A stretch of DNA of 22,663 bases from Alphaproteobacteria bacterium (lineage in GTDB: Bacteria; Pseudomonadota; Alphaproteobacteria; Rs-D84), in NCBI GenBank assembly GCA_024402835.1, contig JAKSSZ010000002.1, forward strand, positions 1-22,663, written 5' to 3'. The notes beneath the pieces are model-generated. The model ran no database searches and was not told the origin of the DNA. It saw only the letters and a list, made by a program, of their open reading frames with translations. Every line of letters starts with the position of its first letter. Position 1 is the stretch's first letter. A program made the position numbers and the translations under genes. Positions 15,922 through 21,861 of the stretch are shown here, piece after piece.

Positions 15922-16818
15922 TTATTCCTTTGAATTTAAATACGCAATTGCATCCATACCCGCAGAACAGCCCGTTCCAACAGCGGTTGCAATTTGCATT
16001 TTTATACCACTATGAACATCACCAGCTACAAACATTCCATCAGGCAAAGAATCAGGAATTATACGTCCCATTTCATCACGTTTAACAGATTCAGATAAAT
16101 AATCTGTATTTGCTTCATGTCCAATAGCAACAAAAACACCATCACAAATAATTTCTGCATCATCTTTTGTTTTTACAAGTAATCTGTCCGTATTTTCATA
16201 AGCAGATATAGATTTTAATTCTGTGTTATACATACAATTTATATTTTCTTTTGATGCAACACGATCACATAATACCGCTTCGGCACGAGTAAAAGATGGT
16301 TTACGATATACAATTGTGACAGTTTTAGCCAAATCAGATAAATACAAAGCATCATTTAACGCACTGTTTCCACCACCGATAACAATAACATCTTTGCCAG
16401 AATAAAAGAATCCATCACAAGTTGCGCAGTAAGATACCCCACGACCAAAGAATTCCACAGCACCCGCAATATCCAATTTACGTGCAGTTGCCCCAGTTGC
16501 TAAAATAACACTTTTAGTTTGTAATGTTTCACCATTATCACAAACAATACCGAAAGTTTTATCATCATTAAATACGATATTTTGACATTGTGCATATTTC
16601 ATTTTTGCACCAAAAGTTTCCGCCTGTTTTTGCATAAATTGAATAAGTTCCATACCCGAGCCAGCCCACCCTGGATAATTTTCCAACACAGCAATTTCAC
16701 CAGTTTGTCCACCCAATACAGAACCAGCCAATACAAGCGTATTTTTATTAGCACGACCACAATAAATAGCAGCGGTTAATCCAGCAGGCCCAGAACCCAA
16801 AATTATAACATCATACAT
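15922..16818 (-). CDS. trxB: Thioredoxin-disulfide reductase
   Basis: Flavoenzyme that reduces thioredoxin with NADPH in the cytoplasm. It has 298 residues, slightly short of the usual 310-320. The FAD-binding GxGxxG region is VIILGSGPAGLTAAIYCGR, the redox-active pair C131/C134 lies in CATCDGFF, the NADPH-binding Rossmann motif is VIVIGGGNSALNDALYL, and the C-terminal FAD motif is GMFVAGDVHS. All key residues are present. AGGATA precedes the ATG. It is first in a likely trxB-small ORF-serS transcript. Confidence 0.96.
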   Translation of the reverse strand: MYDVIILGSGPAGLTAAIYCGRANKNTLVLAGSVLGGQTGEIAVLENYPGWAGSGMELIQFMQKQAETFGAKMKYAQCQNIVFNDDKTFGIVCDNGETLQTKSVILATGATARKLDIAGAVEFFGRGVSYCATCDGFFYSGKDVIVIGGGNSALNDALYLSDLAKTVTIVYRKPSFTRAEAVLCDRVASKENINCMYNTELKSISAYENTDRLLVKTKDDAEIICDGVFVAIGHEANTDYLSESVKRDEMGRIIPDSLPDGMFVAGDVHSGIKMQIATAVGTGCSAGMDAIAYLNSKE

Positions 16819-16843
16819 ATTTATATCCTATTTGTTTTAGACG

Positions 16844-16873
16844 ATAATAGCACACAACAACAAATATTTTCAA
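16844..16873 (-). promoter_or_regulatory. trxB promoter
   Basis: Minus strand: TTGAAA (16868-16873), an 18-bp spacer, then TATTAT (16844-16849) preceded by TGC, an extended -10 element. Transcription would start about 20 bases before the trxB ATG. Confidence 0.65.
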
Positions 16874-16896
16874 TTATTATCTGTGATAATAAAAAC

Positions 16897-16929
16897 AAAA
16901 AAATCGTGGATGAGGTCCACGATTTTTTT
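16897..16929. terminator. Terminator between the secreted-protein gene and trxB
   Basis: A perfect 14-bp stem (16897-16910 with 16916-16929) of AAAAAAATCGTGGA pairing with its complement, with a 5-base loop. A- and T-runs on both arms allow function in either direction; it lies 21 bases past the stop of the gene at 16950. Confidence 0.9.
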
Positions 16930-16949
16930 TACATAACAGATTACTTCTA

Positions 16950-18044
16950 TTACTCTGTTGGTTTAATAAAAGTCCAACCTGTAAACGTATGTCCAAACTT
17001 TTCTCTTGCTTTGACAGGTGTTCTAATATCTCCATCATAGGTGGTTGTGCCAGCATTATTTGCAGCAATATCAGAAGCTTCGGCACCATCCCATGTAATG
17101 GTAATAACATTTGCTTCACAAATCGCCAAACCTGCTTGAACAGAATTAATCATTGAAGCACGAAAACCATCATAATATCCCAAAGGACGTGCGCAATAAA
17201 CAGCACAATAACCATCACACACAGCAGAATCACCAAGATCATAATTAAACACCCAAGCCCCTGATACATTTCCCAAAGAACCACCAGAAGGTGTAAACCC
17301 ATCTATTTTGCACCAACAATACTGCCCTGTTCCACTTTCATTTGGTGTACCAGTTTCCGCATAAGTCCCAGATGTTGAAGAACACAATGCTTTTCCCTTT
17401 AATGTACCATAACTAAATGTTCCGTCCCATTCTCCATTTGCTAAACCTGTTGTATTTGCAGAATTATCACCAGTTCCACTATTTGATTTATATCTATATG
17501 TACTTGTAACTGCATTACTATCAACATTTAATGATGAACCCGCCTTATAATGATACCCAAGTGCACAAGAAGCATCATTTACGGGTTCACATTTATTTAT
17601 ACTATTGCTATAAAATTCACCAGAAAATGTACCTGTGGAACTGGAATGTAATACATCTGAATAACTACATGTTCTGTAACATTCATCTACACTGCTGGAA
17701 CCTGTGGCAGATAATCCGTATGTTGCTGGACAGCTTGTGATTCCTTGGCTTAATGTCTCATTAAATACATAATCACCACCAGGACAGTAACTATTCGCAG
17801 GACATATCGTTCCAGCAATCGTATTACTTAATAAATATTCACCGCTGGCTACGGTATATGTATTTGGTGTATAGTTTGCTTGCGCTTGAGCTGTTCCAGA
17901 ATACACACCAGTATTATCATACGTTGCAGAATCCTCATAAGTTTTATTTTCTTGCATAGAACCATCACTTGGGAAATTCTCAGCATATGCAGAACTTGCT
18001 ACTATTATACTTAATATACTGGTTAATAATAATTTACTATTCAT
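16950..18044 (-). CDS. Secreted cysteine-rich protein with C-terminal InlB-type repeat (paralogue 1)
   Basis: The 364-residue protein has a clear Sec signal peptide (about 1-21, ending SSAYA) and no later membrane segment, so it is exported to the periplasm or beyond. The mature part is rich in Ser, Thr, Gly and Asn, with many cysteines in repeated short motifs: CPANSYCPGG, DECYRTCSYSDV, NKCEPVNDASCALGYHY, GQYCWCKIDGF and CDGYCAVYC. The last 50 residues (VITITWDGAE ... YDGDIRTPVKAREKFGHTF then TGWTF) match the InlB B-repeat (Listeria-Bacteroides repeat) pattern, a beta-grasp-like module of surface proteins. GGGGGAG precedes the start. It is paralogous along its whole length to the next gene upstream. 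A role in surface interaction or adhesion is an inference only. Confidence 0.9.
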   Translation of the reverse strand: MNSKLLLTSILSIIVASSAYAENFPSDGSMQENKTYEDSATYDNTGVYSGTAQAQANYTPNTYTVASGEYLLSNTIAGTICPANSYCPGGDYVFNETLSQGITSCPATYGLSATGSSSVDECYRTCSYSDVLHSSSTGTFSGEFYSNSINKCEPVNDASCALGYHYKAGSSLNVDSNAVTSTYRYKSNSGTGDNSANTTGLANGEWDGTFSYGTLKGKALCSSTSGTYAETGTPNESGTGQYCWCKIDGFTPSGGSLGNVSGAWVFNYDLGDSAVCDGYCAVYCARPLGYYDGFRASMINSVQAGLAICEANVITITWDGAEASDIAANNAGTTTYDGDIRTPVKAREKFGHTFTGWTFIKPTE

Positions 18045-18103
18045 TTCTTTTCTCCCCCATTTTATTTATCAATAAAACGTTTTTTAATTGTTCCTTTGTT
18101 GGT

Positions 18104-18131
18104 ATTATATCACAAGTTAGAATTCTCTCAA
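18104..18131 (-). promoter_or_regulatory. Promoter of secreted paralogue 1
   Basis: Minus strand: TTGAGA (18126-18131), a 16-bp spacer, then TATAAT (18104-18109) preceded by TGA (extended -10, TGATATAAT). This gives a leader of about 55 bases. Confidence 0.65.
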
Positions 18132-18193
18132 AATACTTTCTTACAAAAAGAAACGTTTTTGTATTTTTAACAGTGATAGAACAGCGAAATAAA

Positions 18194-18218
18194 AAAAATC
18201 GGGATGAACCCGATTTTT
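18194..18218 (-). terminator. Terminator of secreted paralogue 2
   Basis: A 10-bp stem (18194-18203 with 18209-18218; AAAAATCGGG / CCCGATTTTT) with a 5-base loop. The stem begins within the stop codon of the gene at 18217 and is followed on the minus strand by more T residues. Confidence 0.85.
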
Positions 18219-19299
18219 ATTTTGTTGTTTCAAACTCCCAACCAACAAACCGTTTTCCTTTCTTGGAATATGCTTTGACCGGGGTACGTATATCACCGTC
18301 GTACAAACATGTGCCAGCATTATTAGCATCAACATCAACTTTATCGGTATCTGTCCATGTAATTGTTATGACATTTGATGAACATTTAGCCAAAGTTGAT
18401 ATTGTATTATATATTTGTCCACGGAAATCAGCATTTGTTTTTATTGCATTTGCACAAGTCGCTGAACAATTTGATGAACATGTATCAAAACTTTCACTAT
18501 AATTTACAGCAACCCACGAAGAATATACAGATTCTGTACCTGTGGCATTTTTATCATACCCATTAATATTACACCAACAATACCCACCATTTTCATTAGA
18601 TGGTGTACCAATAGTTCCCGTAGGTCCAGACGTATTACTGCATAACGAATTACCATAGATTTTACCATAATTAAATGATACAGAAAAAGCGTCATCATTT
18701 AATACAACAGAATTTGTTGAATCAATACCATTGATGTTAACATCCACATTTAACCCAGACATACCAGCGACATAATGATATCCATCAGCACAAGATGAAT
18801 CGTTAACTGGCGCACATTTATTTACAGAATTACTGTAATATTGTCCAGTAAATGTCCCATTAACATTAGAATGTTCTACATCTGTGTATAAACATTCACG
18901 AAAACATTCATTAACAGATTTAGCACCAGATAAAGAACTTGCAAAATCTGTCGGACAAGAAGTCATATCATCATCATGATTGTCTATGGTATAATTTCCA
19001 CCATTACAGAAATTTCCAGATTCACATATTCTGCATTCTATGGTATTATCATTTTCATCGGGAGTCACATATAGATATTCACCAGCAGGACATGTATATT
19101 GTATATCTTCATAAACAGCAATAGCTGTAACATTACCACTGGACACACCGATATTTTCACGTGTTGCAGCATTTAGATATTTTCTATTTTCCAGATATTT
19201 TCCATCAATTGGAGCAGACTGTTCAACCAACATATCAGCAATAGATGGTGATACTACCATCATACTGAACAAACTGGTTAAAATTAATTTTTTTGCCAT
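18217..19299 (-). CDS. Secreted cysteine-rich protein with C-terminal InlB-type repeat (paralogue 2)
   Basis: I chose the ATG at 19299 (360 residues, MAKKLILTSLFSMMVVSPSIA signal peptide) because GGGAG lies five bases upstream; the frame extends to 19365 but that part has no ribosome-binding site. The body repeats the order of paralogue 1: NECFRECLYTDVEHSN, NKCAPVNDSSCADGYHY, GGYCWCNINGYDKN, a cluster DTCSSNCSATC, then the InlB-type module VITITWTDTDKVDVDANNAG followed by YDGDIRTPVKAYSKKGKRF and VGWEF. It has an extra N-terminal cysteine block (CPAGEYLYV and CRICESGNFCNGG) that paralogue 1 has in shorter form. Exported, probably disulfide-bonded; function not known. Confidence 0.9.
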   Translation of the reverse strand: MAKKLILTSLFSMMVVSPSIADMLVEQSAPIDGKYLENRKYLNAATRENIGVSSGNVTAIAVYEDIQYTCPAGEYLYVTPDENDNTIECRICESGNFCNGGNYTIDNHDDDMTSCPTDFASSLSGAKSVNECFRECLYTDVEHSNVNGTFTGQYYSNSVNKCAPVNDSSCADGYHYVAGMSGLNVDVNINGIDSTNSVVLNDDAFSVSFNYGKIYGNSLCSNTSGPTGTIGTPSNENGGYCWCNINGYDKNATGTESVYSSWVAVNYSESFDTCSSNCSATCANAIKTNADFRGQIYNTISTLAKCSSNVITITWTDTDKVDVDANNAGTCLYDGDIRTPVKAYSKKGKRFVGWEFETTK

Positions 19300-19321
19300 T
19301 TTCTCCCTTTGATTTATAGGT

Positions 19322-19351
19322 ATAATAGAAAATATCATCAATATAGTGCAA
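19322..19351 (-). promoter_or_regulatory. Promoter of secreted paralogue 2
   Basis: Minus strand: TTGCAC (19346-19351), an 18-bp spacer, then TATTAT (19322-19327), placing the start about 15 bases before the ATG at 19299. Confidence 0.5.
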
Positions 19352-19397
19352 GTAAAAATTGACATATATTTTATACAAATCTTTATCCAATAAATAC

Positions 19398-19425
19398 TTG
19401 CGTTTGATAAAAAATACTATATAAT
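19398..19425 (+). promoter_or_regulatory. Promoter of the tRNA-Gly/tRNA-Tyr pair
   Basis: TTGCGT (19398-19403), a 16-bp spacer and TATAAT (19420-19425), with the tRNA-Gly gene starting 22 bases downstream. The -35 match is moderate, the -10 is exact. Confidence 0.55.
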
Positions 19426-19447
19426 GAAAGGGCTTATCTGAGATAAT

Positions 19448-19522
19448 GCGAGCATAGTTCAAAGGCTAGAATGCAAGCCTTCCAAGCTTGAAATGAGGGT
19501 TCGATTCCCTCTGCTCGCACCA
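19448..19522 (+). tRNA. tRNA-Gly (UCC anticodon)
   Basis: The cloverleaf is complete: acceptor GCGAGCA/TGCTCGC (seven perfect pairs), D stem GTTC/GAAT, anticodon stem CAAGC/GCTTG with loop CTTCCAA (anticodon TCC), T arm GAGGG-TTCGATT-CCCTC, and encoded CCA (75 nt). It lies five bases before tRNA-Tyr, so the two share a transcript. Confidence 0.97.
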
Positions 19523-19527
19523 AGATT

Positions 19528-19614
19528 GGGCGTGCGCCGGAGTTGGAGAGCCGGGGCAGACTGTAAATCTGTTGTCTTACGACTGAGGTGGTTCGAATCC
19601 ACCCACTCCCACCA
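19528..19614 (+). tRNA. tRNA-Tyr (GUA anticodon)
   Basis: An 87-nt class II tRNA: D stem CCGG/CCGG, anticodon stem GCAGA/TCTGT with loop CTGTAAA (anticodon GTA), long variable arm GTC-TTAC-GAC, T arm GGTGG-TTCGAAT-CCACC, encoded CCA. Two oddities are visible: the acceptor GGGCGTG/CACTCCC has a C-T mismatch at 4:69, and position 8, nearly always T, is C. Its last ~10 bases and following terminator recur downstream. Confidence 0.93.
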
Positions 19615-19648
19615 AAAAATACACCGCACTTAAAAAGTGCGGTTTTTG
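19604..19648 (+). repeat. tRNA-Tyr 3'-end/terminator repeat, copy 1
   Basis: CTCCCACCA of the tRNA-Tyr end, then AAAAAATACA, then the hairpin ACCGCACTT/AAGTGCGGT (19623-19631 with 19635-19643) and TTTTT. This is the tRNA terminator. The same string of elements, with few changes, occurs at 20342-20384 and 21233-21276 in the same direction. Confidence 0.8.
19623..19648 (+). terminator. Terminator of the tRNA-Gly/Tyr transcript
   Basis: A 9-bp GC-containing stem with a 3-base loop followed by five T residues, nine bases after the tRNA CCA end. Confidence 0.9.
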
Positions 19649-19649
19649 G

Positions 19650-19678
19650 TTAAAAGATAAATAAATTTATGATATAAT
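19650..19678 (+). promoter_or_regulatory. Promoter of the first GNAT gene
   Basis: TTAAAA (19650-19655), a 17-bp spacer and TATAAT (19673-19678) with TGA before it. The 13-base TTTATGATATAAT here is identical to that before the gene at 21402. Confidence 0.6.
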
Positions 19679-19697
19679 TCGTATTAAGAGGATATAT

Positions 19698-20252
19698 ATG
19701 AAATATGTATTAAAAGGTCCAAGAATAACATTGATGCATTTGGAACCAACATTAGATAACGCAAAATTGGTACACGAAGTTCAATTAAAAAATAAAAAAC
19801 ATTTATTACCTTGGATGTCTTGGGCGCGCACTCTGGAAAACACACCACAAGCAATAAAAGATAGATATAGTTTTTTAATTCAAAACGATAAAGATTGGGA
19901 TAACGACAAAGCTTATGAATATGTAATCGTATTAAACGATAAAATTATAGGTGCTTGCAGTGCAGCATCAGTAGATGTTCCAAATAAAAAAGCCGAATTA
20001 GCGTGTTGGTTAGCAAAAGATTATCGTGGTAATGGTTATGCGGTGGAATCTGTACATTTATTGGAACAAGAATTGTTTAAAAATGGTTTTTATAAAATTG
20101 TAATTCGTAATGATGTTTTAAATAAAGATTCTGTAAATCTTGCAATCAAAGCAGGGTATGAATTAGAAGGTGTATTACAAGCAGATAAATGGTTAAAAGA
20201 TGAAAAACGGTTTCGTGATGTTAACTGTTTCGCAAAATTTAGGAAGAAATAA
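19698..20252 (+). CDS. GNAT family N-acetyltransferase (RimJ/RimL type), copy 1
   Basis: The 184-residue protein has the fold of the GNAT family that transfers acetyl from acetyl-CoA to an amine; the RimJ/RimL branch acts on protein N-termini or small amines. Visible marks are the RITLMHLEPTLDNA opening typical of this branch, a strand YEYVIVLNDKIIGACSA, the acetyl-CoA-binding motif A LACWLAKDYRGNGYAVES (R-G-N-G-Y), and the NKDSVNLAIKAGYELEGVL region. GAGG lies nine bases before the ATG. It stands alone between the tRNA terminator and the next repeat copy. The substrate is unknown and no antitoxin-like gene is adjacent. Confidence 0.92.
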   Translation: MKYVLKGPRITLMHLEPTLDNAKLVHEVQLKNKKHLLPWMSWARTLENTPQAIKDRYSFLIQNDKDWDNDKAYEYVIVLNDKIIGACSAASVDVPNKKAELACWLAKDYRGNGYAVESVHLLEQELFKNGFYKIVIRNDVLNKDSVNLAIKAGYELEGVLQADKWLKDEKRFRDVNCFAKFRKK

Positions 20253-20261
20253 TTTACAGCC

Positions 20262-20431
20262 ATTTTTCTTTAAACATTTTTATATTATGTAAAAGTTCGG
20301 AAATTTGTTGTGGGTTTTCTGCTCGATTTGCGCAATATGCCTCCCACCAAAAGATACACCGCACTTTGAAAGTGCGGTTTTTCTTTAGATTTCTAATAGT
20401 TATATCAATTCGACAATGGTGGTTTGGAAAA
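20262..20431 (+). repeat. Duplicated ~170-bp intergenic unit, copy A (contains tRNA-end/terminator repeat, copy 2)
   Basis: Aligns with 21152-21324 almost without gaps. Shared blocks include TAAACATTTT, ATATTATGT, AAATTT, GGGTTTTCTGCTCGA, GCAATATG, then CTCCCACC-AAA-n-TACACCGCAC and GTGCGGTTTTT, then a weaker match ending in TTTGGAAAA. A TATTAT (20283-20288) is conserved and could be a -10 for a short RNA ending at the hairpin. It fills the 266-base gap between the two GNAT genes; the remaining 20432-20518 shows only small hairpins (CACC-ATTTA-GGTG near 20490). Confidence 0.75.
20358..20384 (+). terminator. Terminator-like hairpin in repeat copy A
   Basis: ACCGCACT (20358-20365) pairs with AGTGCGGT (20371-20378), then a T run. 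It can end the first GNAT transcript and, in weaker form, the convergent second one. Confidence 0.8.
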
Positions 20432-20518
20432 TATGTGAAAATTGCATATTGTCAAATTGTTTGGATTATAAATAATGTTTCTTTAGCACCATTTAGGTGT
20501 TGTTGATTTTAAATATAA

Positions 20519-21082
20519 CTATTTTTTATACTCTGATTTTAGTTTTCCATACATTGCTGTACTGTGTATAGAACCGTCAGGCCATATTTTTCGTTCGCGT
20601 TGAATCCCTTCAAGAATGTAATTGTTCTTTTCTGCGTGGCGACGAGATGCGATGTTTTCTGTGTCGCACCAGATTGTGATTTTTCTTAAATTTAGGTTTT
20701 CAAATCCTAGTTTTTCTATCGCAGGTATCAATTTGTCTATTAAACCTTGCCCGCGTGCAGATTTTTTTAGCCAATAACCGATTTCTGCTGTTTGAAATTT
20801 TGTGTCTATGCAAGATAAACCAATTTCACCTAATAATTCGTTTCCTTTAAAAATACCATACATTGCATATTTCCAGCGTTCTTCGTCATTGTATTTTGTT
20901 TTATAGGCATTTAAAACATCTTGAACAGTTTTATAAATTCCATCTTCCATCCAAAACTTAAAACTAGGCTCGTCTTCGTGAAAAGCATTAAAAATTTGTT
21001 GAGCACATACTTGTGTTGCTAGAATAGGTGTTAAGGTTAAATCATCAATAATTATTTGTTTTGGTTTATTAATTTCTGACAT
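20519..21082 (-). CDS. GNAT family N-acetyltransferase (RimJ/RimL type), copy 2
   Basis: A 187-residue GNAT protein of the same branch but not a close copy of the one at 19698. It shows the LTPILATQVCAQQIFNAF opening, GNELLGEIGLSCID and AEIGYWLKKSARGQGLIDKL (motif A, R-G-Q-G-L), then NIASRRHAEKNNYILEGIQ and the C-terminal STAMYGKLK strand. AAGGAT precedes the ATG. It points against the first GNAT gene and is bounded by the two copies of the 170-bp unit. The acetyl acceptor is unknown. Confidence 0.92.
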   Translation of the reverse strand: MSEINKPKQIIIDDLTLTPILATQVCAQQIFNAFHEDEPSFKFWMEDGIYKTVQDVLNAYKTKYNDEERWKYAMYGIFKGNELLGEIGLSCIDTKFQTAEIGYWLKKSARGQGLIDKLIPAIEKLGFENLNLRKITIWCDTENIASRRHAEKNNYILEGIQRERKIWPDGSIHSTAMYGKLKSEYKK

Positions 21083-21103
21083 AGTTTATCCTTTATGACA
21101 GTT

Positions 21104-21112
21104 ATTATATCA
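21104..21112 (-). promoter_or_regulatory. Extended -10 element of the second GNAT gene
   Basis: TGATATAAT on the minus strand, about 22 bases before the ATG at 21082, without a convincing -35 hexamer. TATGATATAAT is shared with the promoters at 19673 and 21372. Confidence 0.45.
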
Positions 21113-21151
21113 TATCTTTTATTCAAATTCACTTGTTGTTGAAATTGAGAT

Positions 21152-21324
21152 TATTTCTTTTTAAACATTTTAATATTATGTGAAAGTTTAGAAATTTATT
21201 GAGGGTTTTCTGCTCGAATAGTGCAATATGTCTCTCCCACCCAAAGCTACACCGCACCATTAAAGTGCGGTTTTTGTTTGGAATTATTATCATTTAGGCT
21301 ATTTGATAAGGGTGTTTTGGAAAA
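21152..21324 (+). repeat. Duplicated ~170-bp intergenic unit, copy B (contains tRNA-end/terminator repeat, copy 3)
   Basis: The second copy of the unit described at 20262, in the same orientation. It includes CTCTCCCACCC-AAAGCTACACCGCAC and the hairpin. The gap 21083-21401 (319 bases) holds this unit, the leftward promoter near 21104 and the rightward promoter at 21372. No coding gene on the plus strand ends just before the hairpin (the preceding gene runs the other way), so the unit carries its own terminator without an obvious client. Confidence 0.75.
21251..21276 (+). terminator. Terminator-like hairpin in repeat copy B
   Basis: ACCGCAC (21251-21257) pairs with GTGCGGT (21265-21271), followed by TTTT. 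The loop-side bases differ from the other copies but the outer stem and T run are kept. Confidence 0.75.
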
Positions 21325-21368
21325 GATTAATTTTTTATTTATTTATCTATATTTTTTTCTAATGTTTA

Positions 21369-21377
21369 TGATATAAT
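21369..21377 (+). promoter_or_regulatory. Extended -10 element of the small exported-protein gene
   Basis: TGATATAAT, 25 bases before the ATG at 21402. No good -35 is seen 17 bases upstream (ATATTT). The identical TTTATGATATAAT occurs before the first GNAT gene. Confidence 0.5.
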
Positions 21378-21401
21378 GTGGTTATGATTAAAGGAGAGAT
21401 T

Positions 21402-21839
21402 ATGAAAAAATATATGTTTGTCGGTTTGTTGACGATTGTATCAATAAATGCTTTCGCTGAAGAGATTACAACACATCCCGAAGGTGATACTGATTTTATC
21501 ACTTTTGTTAATCAACAACGACAGAACTGGGATAATAATTCAGTCATTATTAGCGAAGGCACACGTGGAGACTTTTTAACCTATATTGATGAAACACCAG
21601 AAATTTTGCAAATTTATAATAACAAAGAAAAAACTGCAATGTTTTTGTCTATTGAAAATCCCGCACAATATATCAAACCTGGCAAATGTTTGGTTAACAC
21701 TATAGGCGTTGGTATATTAAAAGAAATGGCTGGAGATAACGAAGTTTCTAATTGTTCATGGCGTTTGTTTTGTGGTACAGAAATGAATTATGACGGGTTT
21801 TATGCTGTAGAATTATGTGGACATATGGTATCAGATTAA
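21402..21839 (+). CDS. Small exported protein of unknown function
   Basis: I chose the ATG at 21402 over 21378 because AAAGGAGAG lies just before it and a standard signal peptide then starts at once (MKKYMFVGLLTIVSINAFA, cleaved before EE). The 145-residue precursor gives a mature protein of about 126 residues with four cysteines, three of them in the last third (VSNCSWRLFCGTE, VELCGH) and one at KPGKCLVN, enough for two disulfides. No lipobox, membrane anchor or known domain is recognised. The nucleoside phosphorylase-family gene starts 22 bases after its stop on the same strand, so they may be co-transcribed. Function unknown. Confidence 0.8.
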   Translation: MKKYMFVGLLTIVSINAFAEEITTHPEGDTDFITFVNQQRQNWDNNSVIISEGTRGDFLTYIDETPEILQIYNNKEKTAMFLSIENPAQYIKPGKCLVNTIGVGILKEMAGDNEVSNCSWRLFCGTEMNYDGFYAVELCGHMVSD

Positions 21840-21861
21840 ACATTAATAATAGGTATAAGTT

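Noticed and set aside
18141..18338. Minus-strand ORF of 65 residues after paralogue 2
   Set aside because: Overlaps the true coding frame and its terminator hairpin; no support as a gene.
17969..18502. Plus-strand ORF of 177 residues
   Set aside because: It lies antisense to the ends of two signal-peptide-bearing paralogues and across a promoter and terminator; no domain, no ribosome-binding site, low-complexity composition.
19698..21082. GNAT genes as TacT-type toxins of toxin-antitoxin systems
   Set aside because: No small antitoxin-like gene is adjacent, and both proteins look like the RimJ/RimL branch rather than the shorter TacT-type toxins.
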